Assembly: GCF_019931275.1 (NCBI RefSeq)
Contig: NZ_JAIOTY010000001.1
Span: 1,460,650-1,524,649, forward strand
From: Nitratidesulfovibrio sp. SRB-5
Lineage (GTDB): Bacteria; Desulfobacterota; Desulfovibrionia; Desulfovibrionales; Desulfovibrionaceae
DNA: 64,000 nt
Reading direction: 5' to 3'
The position numbers and the translations under genes were made by a program. Shown piece by piece: positions 19,091 to 26,503 of the stretch. Within the stretch, counting starts at the first letter, position 1. The number at the start of each line of letters is the position of its first letter. Below the pieces are notes generated by a model that saw only the letters and a list, made by a program, of their open reading frames with translations, ran no database searches and was not told the origin of the DNA.

Positions 19091-21208
19091 ATGGATATAG
19101 CCGACAAGAACACCGAACGCAGCACCCTGATCATTGCGGTGATGGCGCTGGTGACCATCGGGCTTTCACTTATCGTCTCCACCGGGCAGACCCTGAACCG
19201 GCAGGAAGAGGCGGGCACCCAGCACCTCATCCTTACCGCCCGGTCGGTGTTGCAGGCGGTGGAAACATCGCTGCGGCGCGGGCTGTTCATGCGGCCCAAC
19301 GGACCCGGCCTGTTCAGCCCCGGCACGGCGGAACTGTTCCGCGAACTGGAGCAGAGCGGCGACGTGCTGTTCGTGGGCATCATCGACCGGCAGGGGGGGC
19401 GGGTGCTTACCTCGCGCCCCACGCAAGAGGCGGGCGGCACGCTGGTCTTTCCGCCCGAGGCCTTGCAGGACCTGGCCCAGAAGGGCGAATGGCATGGTCG
19501 CGCCACGTTCGGCAAACTCAGCGCCTACGTGTACGGCAAGCGCATCCTGCCCCGCAGCCATACCCTGATGCACGACACGGATCTGGACGACACCGGGCAG
19601 GCCCGCCCCGAGGCCGGGGCCGACGGGGGGCAGGCGCATGCCCCCGGCCAGTCTGGCCCCTCCGGTTCGTTCGGTCAGGGCGACTTTTCCTCCGACGACC
19701 CCAACCAGTTGCCCACCTTCCTGGTGGTGGGGCTGGACATGGCCAAGCACCTCGCGGTGTACCGGGGCTTTCGCCAGAATGCGCTGTTTCAGGCGGCGTA
19801 CATCCTGGCGGCGGCGGTGTTCATCTGGGTGCTGACCATGAGTTTCCTGAAGCGCCGCGAGCAGGCGGGCCGCGCCGCCGTGCTGGAACGGTTTCAGGCC
19901 CGGCTGGTGGACAACCTGCCCGACGGCCTGCTGACCATCACCCAGGACAACGTGGTGCGCGCGGCAAACCCTGCGGCCCACGACATCATGAAGGCCCGCG
20001 ATGGCAGTCTTGCGGGCATGGACGTGGCCGATCTGCCGCCGGAAGTCGCCGGGTGCATCGCCGGGCCGGACAGCGGGGCCACCCCCGGATGGGCCAACCG
20101 CACCGTGGATGGCGCGCATCTGGAAATCCTTACCCTGCCCATCCGCGAAAGCGACGAGGAGCACGACCGCCTCGTCATCATCCGCGACCGCACCCAGATC
20201 CGCGAGCTGGAAAAGAGCCTGAGCGAGGCGGAAAAGCTGGCCGCCGTGGGCACCCTGGCCGCCGGGGTGGCGCACGAGATACGCAACCCGCTCTCTGCGT
20301 TGCGTGGTTTTGCCCAGTATTTCGCCAAGAAGCTGGCGGGCAAGCAGCCGGACGAGAATTACGCCCAGACCATGGTGCGCGAGGCGGACAGGCTGAACCG
20401 GGTCATCACCGACCTGTTGTACCTGGCCAGGCCGCGCGCCATCGAACCGCGCGAGGTCAGCCTGGGGCAACTGGCGGCGGAACTGGAAAGCCTGGTGCGC
20501 TTCGACGCGGGCAAGCTGGGGGTGCACATGCGCACCAGCCTGGGGCCCGACCTGGTCATGGCCGACGAGGACGCGCTGAAGCAGGCTCTGCTGAACCTCG
20601 TCCTGAACAGCCTGGACGCGTTGTCGCAGTGCCCGCAGCCCGCTGGTGGGGTGGGGCGCGAGATTCACATCTCGTCCATGGCCTCCGACGGCGGGGTGTG
20701 GGTGTTCGTGCGCGACACCGGACCGGGCATGAGCCGCGAGCAGCGCGAGCAGGCCTTTGAGCCGTTCTACACCACCAAGAAGAAGGGCACCGGCCTTGGC
20801 CTTGCCCTGGTGCACAAGACCATGCGCGACCATGGTGGCCGCGCGCAGATAGATTCCGAGGTGGGGCGCGGCACCACGGTGGCGCTGTTCTTTCCGGGGG
20901 CGGGGCACGCCGCGCGAACCGGCCAGGCCGAGAGGGCGGGGGGAATGAACATGCCGGAGGGCTGCGACCCGCTGGACCATGGCGCGGACATACCGATGGG
21001 CAATTGCCCCGGTGCGGCGGCCTTCGACATGGCCACGGCCAGCCGGGAAGGCCGGGGGGAGGGGCATGGCGGCATCGCGCCGGGTGGCGACGCCCGGAAC
21101 GCCACCGGCCATGAACGTGCCGCTGCCGGACATGCCGCTGCCGGACACTCCACGACAGACCCGTCCGCCACTGATACGGTCATCGACATAACCGAGGACA
21201 AACGATGA
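19091..21208 (+). CDS. sensor histidine kinase, ZraS/NtrB-like, with disordered C-terminal tail
   Basis: The 705-residue membrane kinase phosphorylates the NtrC-type regulator encoded downstream. TM1 lies at about 12-30 and TM2 at about 234-254, with a periplasmic sensor domain between them that includes a low-complexity loop (about 175-205). A PAS-like segment follows at about 275-370 and then the H-box VAHEIRNPLSALRGF with His395. N, G1 and G2 boxes follow (NLVLNSLDALSQ, RDTGPGMS, GTGLGLALV). After the ATPase domain is an unusual tail of about 95 residues rich in Gly, Ala, Asp and His. The ATG at 19091 has AAGGA upstream; the open frame 16 codons before it lacks one. Its stop overlaps the next small ORF by ATGA. 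Confidence 0.93.
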   Translation: MDIADKNTERSTLIIAVMALVTIGLSLIVSTGQTLNRQEEAGTQHLILTARSVLQAVETSLRRGLFMRPNGPGLFSPGTAELFRELEQSGDVLFVGIIDRQGGRVLTSRPTQEAGGTLVFPPEALQDLAQKGEWHGRATFGKLSAYVYGKRILPRSHTLMHDTDLDDTGQARPEAGADGGQAHAPGQSGPSGSFGQGDFSSDDPNQLPTFLVVGLDMAKHLAVYRGFRQNALFQAAYILAAAVFIWVLTMSFLKRREQAGRAAVLERFQARLVDNLPDGLLTITQDNVVRAANPAAHDIMKARDGSLAGMDVADLPPEVAGCIAGPDSGATPGWANRTVDGAHLEILTLPIRESDEEHDRLVIIRDRTQIRELEKSLSEAEKLAAVGTLAAGVAHEIRNPLSALRGFAQYFAKKLAGKQPDENYAQTMVREADRLNRVITDLLYLARPRAIEPREVSLGQLAAELESLVRFDAGKLGVHMRTSLGPDLVMADEDALKQALLNLVLNSLDALSQCPQPAGGVGREIHISSMASDGGVWVFVRDTGPGMSREQREQAFEPFYTTKKKGTGLGLALVHKTMRDHGGRAQIDSEVGRGTTVALFFPGAGHAARTGQAERAGGMNMPEGCDPLDHGADIPMGNCPGAAAFDMATASREGRGEGHGGIAPGGDARNATGHERAAAGHAAAGHSTTDPSATDTVIDITEDKR

Positions 21209-21312
21209 AGCGACTTCTGGCCATCGACGACGAACCCGTTCACCGCCTGATGGTCCTCGCCGTCATGTCGGGCGCGGGCATTCACATAGCCATCACCAAG
21301 GAATCAAGATGA
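21205..21312 (+). CDS. 35-codon truncated receiver mini-ORF, partial duplicate of the next gene's start
   Basis: Too short for ordinary gene calling, but it overlaps the kinase stop by ATGA at its start and the regulator's ATG by ATGA at its end, and it has GAGGA before its ATG. The first 21 codons, MKRLLAIDDEPVHRL and MVLAVM, almost repeat the regulator start (MKRLLVIDDEPGHRL, MVRAVM). The remaining 14 residues (SGAGIHIAITKESR) are unrelated. It keeps the acidic DDE of a receiver but lacks the phospho-acceptor Asp52 and most of the fold. It may be a duplication remnant that keeps translational coupling, or a short regulatory leader peptide. The sequence relation is certain; function is not. 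Confidence 0.7.
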   Translation: MKRLLAIDDEPVHRLMVLAVMSGAGIHIAITKESR

Positions 21313-22919
21313 AGCGACTTCTGGTCATCGACGACGAACCCGGGCACCGCCTGATGGTCCGCGCCGTCATGGAGGACAGTGGCTGGAGCGTGGAAGAGGC
21401 CGGTTCCGGAGAGGAAGGCCTGGAGCATCTGGTCCAGGACCGCGTTAACGTGGTGCTGCTGGACATGCGCATGCCCGGCATGGACGGCCAGGAAACCCTG
21501 GCCCGCATTCAGGAAATGTACCCCGGCCTGCCCGTGGTCATGCTGACCGCCTTCGGCACCGTGGGCTCCGCCGTGGTGGCCATGAAGAAGGGCGCCTTCG
21601 ACTACCTGACCAAACCCGCCGACAACGAGGAATTGACCGCCGTTCTGGAAAAGGCCTGGGACTTCGGCAGACTGCTGGAAGAAAACGAGAACCTGCGCCG
21701 CCGCCTGAGCGACGACGACCCCACGGCGCCCATCGTGGGGGCCAGCCAGGCCATGTGCCGGGTGCGCGACTTCATCCGGCAGGCGGGCCCCAGCGAGGCC
21801 ACCATCCTGATCATGGGGGAATCGGGCACCGGCAAGGAACTCATCGCGCAGGGCCTGCACGACGCCAGCAACCGTGCCGACCAGCCGCTGGTGAAGGTGA
21901 ACTGTGCGGCCCTGCCCGGACATCTGCTGGAAAGCGAACTGTTCGGGTACATGAAGGGCGCGTTCACCGGGGCCGTGCGCGACAAGCCGGGACGCTTTCA
22001 GCTGGCGCGGGGCGGCACGCTGTTTCTGGACGAAATAGGTGAACTGCCGCTGGAACTGCAATCCAAGCTGTTGCGCGCCCTGCAGGAGCGCGTGGTGGAA
22101 CCGCTGGGCGCGGTGCGCCCGGTGCCCGTGGACGTGCGTATCATCGCGGCCACCAACCGCGACCTCAAGCGCGCGGTGGAGGCAGGCGAATTTCGCGAGG
22201 ACCTCTTTTTCCGGCTCAACGTGCTGGAGGTTATCTCGCCCCCCCTGCGCGACCGGCTGGAGGATCTGCCCATGCTGGCCGGGCGATTGCTGGAGCGCCT
22301 GTGCCGCAAGAACAAGAAGGGCATCCGCAGCGTCAGCCCGGAATTTCTCGACGCCCTGATGCGCTATTCCTGGCCCGGCAACGTGCGCGAACTGGAAAAC
22401 GTGCTGGAGCGGGCGCTGATACTCAGCCGGTCCGATACCCTGGGACCGGATTCGCTGCCCTCGCAGGTGCTGGCGGATCGTCCCGACCGGTGGGAACGGG
22501 GCGGCCCGGACGGTGGGCAGTACAGGGGCCAGGACAGGGGACAGGACAGGGGCCAGGACAGGGGGGGGGACCGCCAGCGCCCCTACAGTTCGGACAGGCC
22601 GGACATGTCCGACAGGCCCGTCATGGTTGACCGCGCCTTCGAGCGCCAGGGCAGGCCCTGGGGGCAGGATGCCGCTTCCGCCATGCCGCGCGGTGATGCG
22701 AACTGGTCCGGCGAGGGCGACGGCTTCATGCCCGGGGGCTACGGCGGCGTGCCGGGGGCTTATCCCGGCTCTCTGGACGACGCGGAGCGCGATGCGCTGC
22801 TGCGCGCCCTGGAAGTGCATGGAGGACACCGGGAACGCACGGCGGACGCGCTGGGCATCAGTCGGCGTACCCTGCAATACAAGCTGAAGAAGTTCGGTTT
22901 GATACGGCGCGGCATGTAG
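21309..22919 (+). CDS. sigma-54-dependent response regulator (NtrC/ZraR family)
   Basis: A 536-residue activator of sigma-54 promoters. The receiver domain (1-120) has acidic DDE at 8-10, phospho-acceptor Asp52 in LLDMRMPG, and Lys102 in YLTKPAD. The AAA+ domain (about 140-370) has Walker A GESGTGKE (170-177), the sigma-54-contact loop GAFTGA (217-222) and LFLDEIGELP. A Fis-type helix-turn-helix closes the protein (RTADALGISRRTLQYKLKKF). Between AAA+ and HTH lies an unusually long Gly/Asp/Arg-rich linker of about 110 residues with GQDR repeats. It starts at the ATGA overlap with the mini-ORF and has CCAAGGAATCAAG before it. It is co-transcribed with the kinase and probably with the lipoprotein gene 17 bp downstream. 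Confidence 0.96.
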   Translation: MKRLLVIDDEPGHRLMVRAVMEDSGWSVEEAGSGEEGLEHLVQDRVNVVLLDMRMPGMDGQETLARIQEMYPGLPVVMLTAFGTVGSAVVAMKKGAFDYLTKPADNEELTAVLEKAWDFGRLLEENENLRRRLSDDDPTAPIVGASQAMCRVRDFIRQAGPSEATILIMGESGTGKELIAQGLHDASNRADQPLVKVNCAALPGHLLESELFGYMKGAFTGAVRDKPGRFQLARGGTLFLDEIGELPLELQSKLLRALQERVVEPLGAVRPVPVDVRIIAATNRDLKRAVEAGEFREDLFFRLNVLEVISPPLRDRLEDLPMLAGRLLERLCRKNKKGIRSVSPEFLDALMRYSWPGNVRELENVLERALILSRSDTLGPDSLPSQVLADRPDRWERGGPDGGQYRGQDRGQDRGQDRGGDRQRPYSSDRPDMSDRPVMVDRAFERQGRPWGQDAASAMPRGDANWSGEGDGFMPGGYGGVPGAYPGSLDDAERDALLRALEVHGGHRERTADALGISRRTLQYKLKKFGLIRRGM

Positions 22920-22936
22920 CCCGCCAGGGAGGCGTC

Positions 22937-23518
22937 ATGAACAGGATGCGCGGTGTTGCGTTGTGCGTGGCACTTGCCGCTGCTGCGGCAACCCTGCTGG
23001 GGTGCTCCGGCGCAAGCATGCGGGCCTCGTCCCTGCTGGAGCAGGGCCGGTACGCAGAGGCCGCCACGGCCTACGCCCAGGTAACCACGGAAAACCCGTC
23101 CGACTGGCGGGCCGGGGTGCGCCACGGCTATGCCCTGTACCGGCAGGGCGACTACGCGGGGGCACGAGCCGTGCTGGCGTCGCTGATGGATGATTGGCGG
23201 GCCAGCGAATATGCGCGGTTCTGGTCGGGCATCGCGGCCATTGCCGCGCGCGACGGCGATGCGGCCCGTGCCGCGTGGTCCGGATGGAGCACGGACAGGA
23301 CCGAGGTGCTGCGGGCGGTGCGCCCGCGCGTGGACCTGCTGCGCAGCGATGAACTGGGCCTGGGTCCGCAGGCGGCGGACATCTACGCGCGCGAGGCTGC
23401 CCAGGCCAATGCCCTGGAAGAGATGAAGCGCTCGCGCGACATGTTCCGACGCGGCATGGACAGGGGCGACGTGCCCGACCCGGCGTTGCCGCCGAGCCCC
23501 GTGGAATATCTGCCGTAA
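22937..23518 (+). CDS. small lipoprotein with TPR-like helices
   Basis: The 193-residue product begins with a lipoprotein signal: MNRMRGVALCVALAAAA, then LLGCSG with the lipobox cysteine at about residue 23. The mature part is helical with one or two TPR-like repeats (SLLEQGRYAEAATAYAQVTTENPSD, then the YALYRQGDYAGARAVL segment), so it is probably a scaffold anchored in the outer or inner membrane. The ATG follows AGGGAGGCGTC, 17 bp after the regulator's stop. It is therefore the last gene of the kinase-regulator operon and may be part of the signal-sensing envelope machinery. The exact role is unknown. Confidence 0.8.
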   Translation: MNRMRGVALCVALAAAAATLLGCSGASMRASSLLEQGRYAEAATAYAQVTTENPSDWRAGVRHGYALYRQGDYAGARAVLASLMDDWRASEYARFWSGIAAIAARDGDAARAAWSGWSTDRTEVLRAVRPRVDLLRSDELGLGPQAADIYAREAAQANALEEMKRSRDMFRRGMDRGDVPDPALPPSPVEYLP

Positions 23519-23624
23519 GGCCTTGCGGCACATGGCTGGACGGGCTGGCACCGACCCGGAGGGGGACGGGTTTGCCGGGCATGGTGCCGGTCCGGAGGCA
23601 CACGGGAAGTATGTGACTGTATTG

Positions 23625-23655
23625 AAAACCACCCTGCAAAGGGTGGTTTTCGTAT
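23625..23655 (+). terminator. terminator of the kinase-regulator-lipoprotein operon
   Basis: An 11-bp perfect stem (AAAACCACCCT and AGGGTGGTTTT) with a GCAA loop. The arms themselves supply the A/T runs, so it can work in both directions. Confidence 0.85.
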
Positions 23656-23807
23656 TGTAAATATCGGTAATCGGTCCACCGCGAAGGGTATCCGCTTGCC
23701 TACGGGGGGCGTGTTGCCGTAGGCTGCCGGATGAACCTCGGTACCACGTCCGCACCGGCCGGGATGTCCGCCAGCGGCGTGGTCCGGCAAGCCGTTACGA
23801 GTGCCCC

Positions 23808-24173
23808 ATGAGCCAGCCCCCTCTCCCTCCCGTATTCGACATCGATGGAGTGCTGCACCGCCTGCAAGGTGACCGCGAATTCCTCACGCTGCTGCTCGAC
23901 ACCTTTCTGCCCGATTTTGCCGATCGCCTGACGAAAATGCAGGTTGCGCTGGGGGAAGGACGGCTGGCCGATCTTGCGCGCCTTGCCCACAGCCTGAAAG
24001 GGGCATCCGCCACCATCGGTGCATCGCGCCTGCATCAACGGGCCGCCGCCCTGGACCAGGCCTGCCGCGACGAGGACATGGCCACGGCCCGGCTGGAATG
24101 GCTGGGGCTGTTGGAAGATGCCGATCTCACGCGCGAGCAGATCGGGGCGTGGCTGGCGGCCAACAGAACCTGA
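23808..24173 (+). CDS. stand-alone Hpt phosphotransfer protein
   Basis: A 121-residue histidine phosphotransfer domain, the whole length of the usual fold. The phospho-accepting histidine is His61 in ARLAHSLKGASATIGA, which fits HxxKGxxxxxG. Such proteins carry phosphoryl groups between the receiver of a hybrid kinase and a final response regulator. The kinase operon next to it is not a hybrid kinase, so its partner is probably elsewhere. The start is uncertain: the ATG at 23808 has only a weak GAG upstream. It lies about 150 bp after the terminator of the previous operon and converges with the ferredoxin gene. Confidence 0.88.
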   Translation: MSQPPLPPVFDIDGVLHRLQGDREFLTLLLDTFLPDFADRLTKMQVALGEGRLADLARLAHSLKGASATIGASRLHQRAAALDQACRDEDMATARLEWLGLLEDADLTREQIGAWLAANRT

Positions 24174-24275
24174 CCGGACTGCGGGGGGCGGCGCAGGCGG
24201 GCGGGAACAGGCGAGAGGCGATGGCAACGGCCCGTCCGGTGGTATCCACCGGAGGCCGGGCCGCATCAGGTCGCA

Positions 24276-24539
24276 TCAGGCCGCATCGCCATCCTCGAAG
24301 CACCCTTCCGGGCAGAAGGCCATCAGTTCGGTAAGCACCCCGTCCGGGGCCATGTCGCTGACCAGAAATGGCCGCTCGTCCCCTTCGCGCCAGCCGACAA
24401 TGTCCGGGGCCAGTTCCATGCACGCCCCGCATCCGCTGCAATCGCCCGGCGACAGCAGCACCTCCCTGAAGCCGCGCGGGGCGCTGGCCGTTTCCTGTTG
24501 CGCGTGCGTTGCCGCAGCCGAAACCTGACGGTTGGTCAT
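24276..24539 (-). CDS. single-cluster ferredoxin-like protein
   Basis: An 87-residue protein with CSGCGACMELAP (Cys34, Cys37, Cys40) and a later CPEGC (Cys76), the arrangement of a monocluster [4Fe-4S] ferredoxin. A fifth cysteine (Cys80) follows. The N-terminal ~25 residues are extra and Ala/Thr/Gln-rich. It would be a cytoplasmic electron carrier; the partner is unknown, though the peroxiredoxin gene lies upstream on the same strand 319 bp away. The ATG has a strong GGGGAGG ribosome-binding site. Confidence 0.85.
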   Translation of the reverse strand: MTNRQVSAAATHAQQETASAPRGFREVLLSPGDCSGCGACMELAPDIVGWREGDERPFLVSDMAPDGVLTELMAFCPEGCFEDGDAA

Positions 24540-24573
24540 GTGGCCTCCCCGGCGCGTCCACGCGCCTGTTGTT

Positions 24574-24649
24574 CATCCAGGGCCGCTACAGGCATCCAGG
24601 GCCAATGCAGGCATTCAGAGCCGTTGCAGGCGTTCAGGGCCAATGCAGA
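24574..24649. repeat. 19-bp imperfect tandem repeat, four units
   Basis: Units of the form CATCCAGGGCCAATGCAGG begin at 24574, 24593, 24612 and 24631, with a few substitutions each. The array lies just upstream of the ferredoxin start codon. Confidence 0.85.
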
Positions 24650-24753
24650 CCTGTGCCTGTATCTGACAACTATGGCCGGTACGGGGGCAAGGCAAGGGCG
24701 CACGGTGGCGCCGTGCCGTCCGGCTGGTGCCCGCCGCCCGGGGCGGAACGAGA

Positions 24754-24780
24754 ACGGGGCACGACATTGTCGTGCCCCGT
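24754..24780 (-). terminator. terminator hairpin of the peroxiredoxin gene
   Basis: A 12-bp perfect stem (ACGGGGCACGAC and complement) with a 3-base loop. On the minus strand it is followed by TCTCGTTCC, a modest T-tract. Confidence 0.65.
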
Positions 24781-24858
24781 CGCGTGCATGGCCTCATATC
24801 CGATGTCGGGCGCACGACCGGTGTTGCATGGGCGGTCGCACGGTACGTCGGTCGTCCG

Positions 24859-25485
24859 TTAGGGAATCAGATCCTCGTATACCTTGCCCACCAGCTTTTC
24901 GGAGGGGGTCAGGGTGCGGGCGCCGGGTTCCCAGCGGGCGGGGCAGGCTTCCGCCGGGTGGTCGCGCAGGTGCTTGTTGGCCTGCATCTTGCGCACCAGC
25001 TCGGCGGCGTTGCGGCCCACGTTGTAGAAGTTCACCTCGGAACCCACCAGGGTGCCTTCCGGGTTGATGATGAAGGTGCCGCGCAGGGCGATGCCCGCGC
25101 TTTCATCATACACGCCGAAGTAACGGGATACCGCGCCGGTGGGGTCGGCGGCCATCTGGTAGCGCACGTTTTCCAGCAGGCGTTCGGAATTGCGCCAGGC
25201 AAGGTGGGCGAACTTGGTGTCGGTGGAAACCGAGATCACTTCCACGCCCATGTCCTTCAGCGCCGCATGGCGTTCCGCAAGGTCCGCCAGTTCGGTGGGG
25301 CACACGAAGGTGAAGTCGGCGGGGTAGAACACCAGCACGGTCCACTTGCGGTCCTGTTGCAGCTTTTCGAGCGAAATCTGGCCGAAGGAACCTTCGGTGG
25401 GGTCGTAGGTTTCAAGGGTAAAGGGCTTCACCGGGCGGCCAACGGTGGCAAGGGTGGGATATTCCTGTTGAGTGGGGCAGCTCAT
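24859..25485 (-). CDS. 2-Cys peroxiredoxin (AhpC/Prx1 family)
   Basis: This thiol peroxidase reduces hydrogen peroxide and organic peroxides in the cytoplasm. The 208-residue protein has the peroxidatic site FYPADFTFVCPTE (Cys62) and the resolving site EACPARWEPG (Cys181), plus the C-terminal tail of typical 2-Cys enzymes. No ahpF or thioredoxin reductase gene is adjacent, so it probably uses thioredoxin or a similar donor; the ferredoxin downstream is a neighbour, not proven partner. The ATG has AAAGGAGT upstream. An inverted repeat (AATGAT/ATCATT) lies 32-50 bp before the start and may be an operator of a peroxide-responsive regulator. Confidence 0.93.
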   Translation of the reverse strand: MSCPTQQEYPTLATVGRPVKPFTLETYDPTEGSFGQISLEKLQQDRKWTVLVFYPADFTFVCPTELADLAERHAALKDMGVEVISVSTDTKFAHLAWRNSERLLENVRYQMAADPTGAVSRYFGVYDESAGIALRGTFIINPEGTLVGSEVNFYNVGRNAAELVRKMQANKHLRDHPAEACPARWEPGARTLTPSEKLVGKVYEDLIP

Positions 25486-25516
25486 GTTCGATGACTCCTT
25501 TGAAAGAGTTTTTAGT

Positions 25517-25535
25517 AATGATTGCTGGTATCATT
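25517..25535 (-). promoter_or_regulatory. inverted repeat upstream of the peroxiredoxin gene
   Basis: AATGAT and ATCATT with a 7-base spacer in an AT-rich patch just before the peroxiredoxin ribosome-binding site. The form is broadly like a PerR/Fur-type box, but it does not match the PerR consensus closely. Confidence 0.35.
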
Positions 25536-25780
25536 TATGGCACCGCCAGGCCGCGTCGTCAAGAGTGTGGTGAAAAAAAGTGATGCCGTGCCGTAGCCGA
25601 ACCATCGGGCGATGTGCGGGCGTGCGCGTATGGCGCATGGTGTGGCGTTGCCGATGCCTGCGGCGGGAACGGGGCGCCATCAACAGGGCGGCGGGCGGAG
25701 GACATGTTGCGTGAAAGGGGACGACGCTGGCGAGTGCCGTCGGGATGTCCGTGCGTCGGAATCAGGCCGTGCAAACACAA

Positions 25781-25811
25781 ACGCCGCACGGATGCGGAAT
25801 CCATGCGGCGT
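25781..25811 (-). terminator. terminator of the secreted Lys/Ala-rich protein gene
   Basis: A 13-bp stem with one mismatch (ACGCCGCACGGAT against ATCCATGCGGCGT). On the minus strand it runs into TTGTGTTTG. Confidence 0.75.
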
Positions 25812-25849
25812 ACGTCGTCTGCGGAAAGCAGGCGGGGGCGGGATGACCG

Positions 25850-26437
25850 TCAGTCGATCCACTTGCCCTTGTCGTAGCGGATGATTTCGGTGACGCGGCG
25901 GGCCTTGACCACGGAGAAGTCGCCGGTGAGGGCGGCCTCCTTGGAGGCGGCGCGGCTTTCGAATTCCTGCTCGTGGTAGACGATCAGGCCCACGTACTTG
26001 GCGCCGGGGCCCTGGGCATCGTGCACGTCGGTGGAGAGCGAGTCGGGGTCCACGGCCAGATAGCGGGCCACGAATTCATTGCCGTTCTGCACCACGTCCT
26101 TGCGGGTCTGGCAGGGGCGCAGGCTTTCGTTCATGTGGCGCAGCTTGGCCCGGGCCAGGGTATCGAGCTTGTTGTGCACGTCCTCGATGGTTTCCCCCAC
26201 GGGTTTCTTGGCGGGGGTCACCTTGGCAACCTGCGTGGACTTGGCGGCGGGCTTGGCGGTCTTGTCCGTGGACTTTGCGGGGGCCTTTTCTTGGGTCTTC
26301 TTGGTCTGCTGGGCCTGCGGTGCGGCGGTATCCGCCGCGCCAGCCGGAGAAACGCAGACAGCCCCGGTAAGGGCCAGGGCCAGGGTAACGGGCAGCGTCA
26401 GGGCCTTTGCGGCCAATGCGATGCGGCCTTGCTTCAT
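25850..26437 (-). CDS. exported Lys/Ala-rich protein of unknown function
   Basis: The 195-residue product has a signal peptide (MKQGRIALAAKALTLPVTLAL, cleavage probably near SPAGAADT). A linker of about 45 residues is built of Lys, Ala, Thr and Gln (KKTQEKAPAKSTDKTAK), typical of a periplasmic spacer or peptidoglycan-touching segment. A compact C-terminal domain of about 105 residues contains two regularly spaced features (CQTRKDVVQNGNEFVARYL and GLIVYHEQEFESRAAS). I do not recognise the domain. The ATG has GGAGA upstream. It lies 66 bp downstream of the VWA-OmpA gene with a hairpin between, so the two are probably functionally linked in the envelope. Confidence 0.65.
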   Translation of the reverse strand: MKQGRIALAAKALTLPVTLALALTGAVCVSPAGAADTAAPQAQQTKKTQEKAPAKSTDKTAKPAAKSTQVAKVTPAKKPVGETIEDVHNKLDTLARAKLRHMNESLRPCQTRKDVVQNGNEFVARYLAVDPDSLSTDVHDAQGPGAKYVGLIVYHEQEFESRAASKEAALTGDFSVVKARRVTEIIRYDKGKWID

Positions 26438-26458
26438 CGACTTCGTCTCCGTTTGCGG

Positions 26459-26490
26459 AAAGGCCCGGCGGGTTTCCCCACCGGGCCTTC
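26459..26490 (-). terminator. hairpin between VWA-OmpA and the exported-protein gene
   Basis: AAGGCCCGG, a short loop region and CCGGGCCTT form a strong stem with one internal mismatch. It may be a partial terminator that lowers expression of the second gene. Confidence 0.6.
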
Positions 26491-26503
26491 ATGGTCCGTT
26501 GTG

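Larger units (their letters stand above)
24540..24858. other. intergenic region between ferredoxin and peroxiredoxin genes
   Basis: 319 bp without a credible gene. It contains a 19-bp tandem repeat (24574-24649) and the terminator of the peroxiredoxin gene (24754-24780). Confidence 0.5.
25486..25849. other. intergenic region between peroxiredoxin start and secreted-protein stop
   Basis: 364 bp. Both flanking genes are on the minus strand. It holds the inverted repeat near the peroxiredoxin start and the terminator at 25781-25811. I see no gene. Confidence 0.5.
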
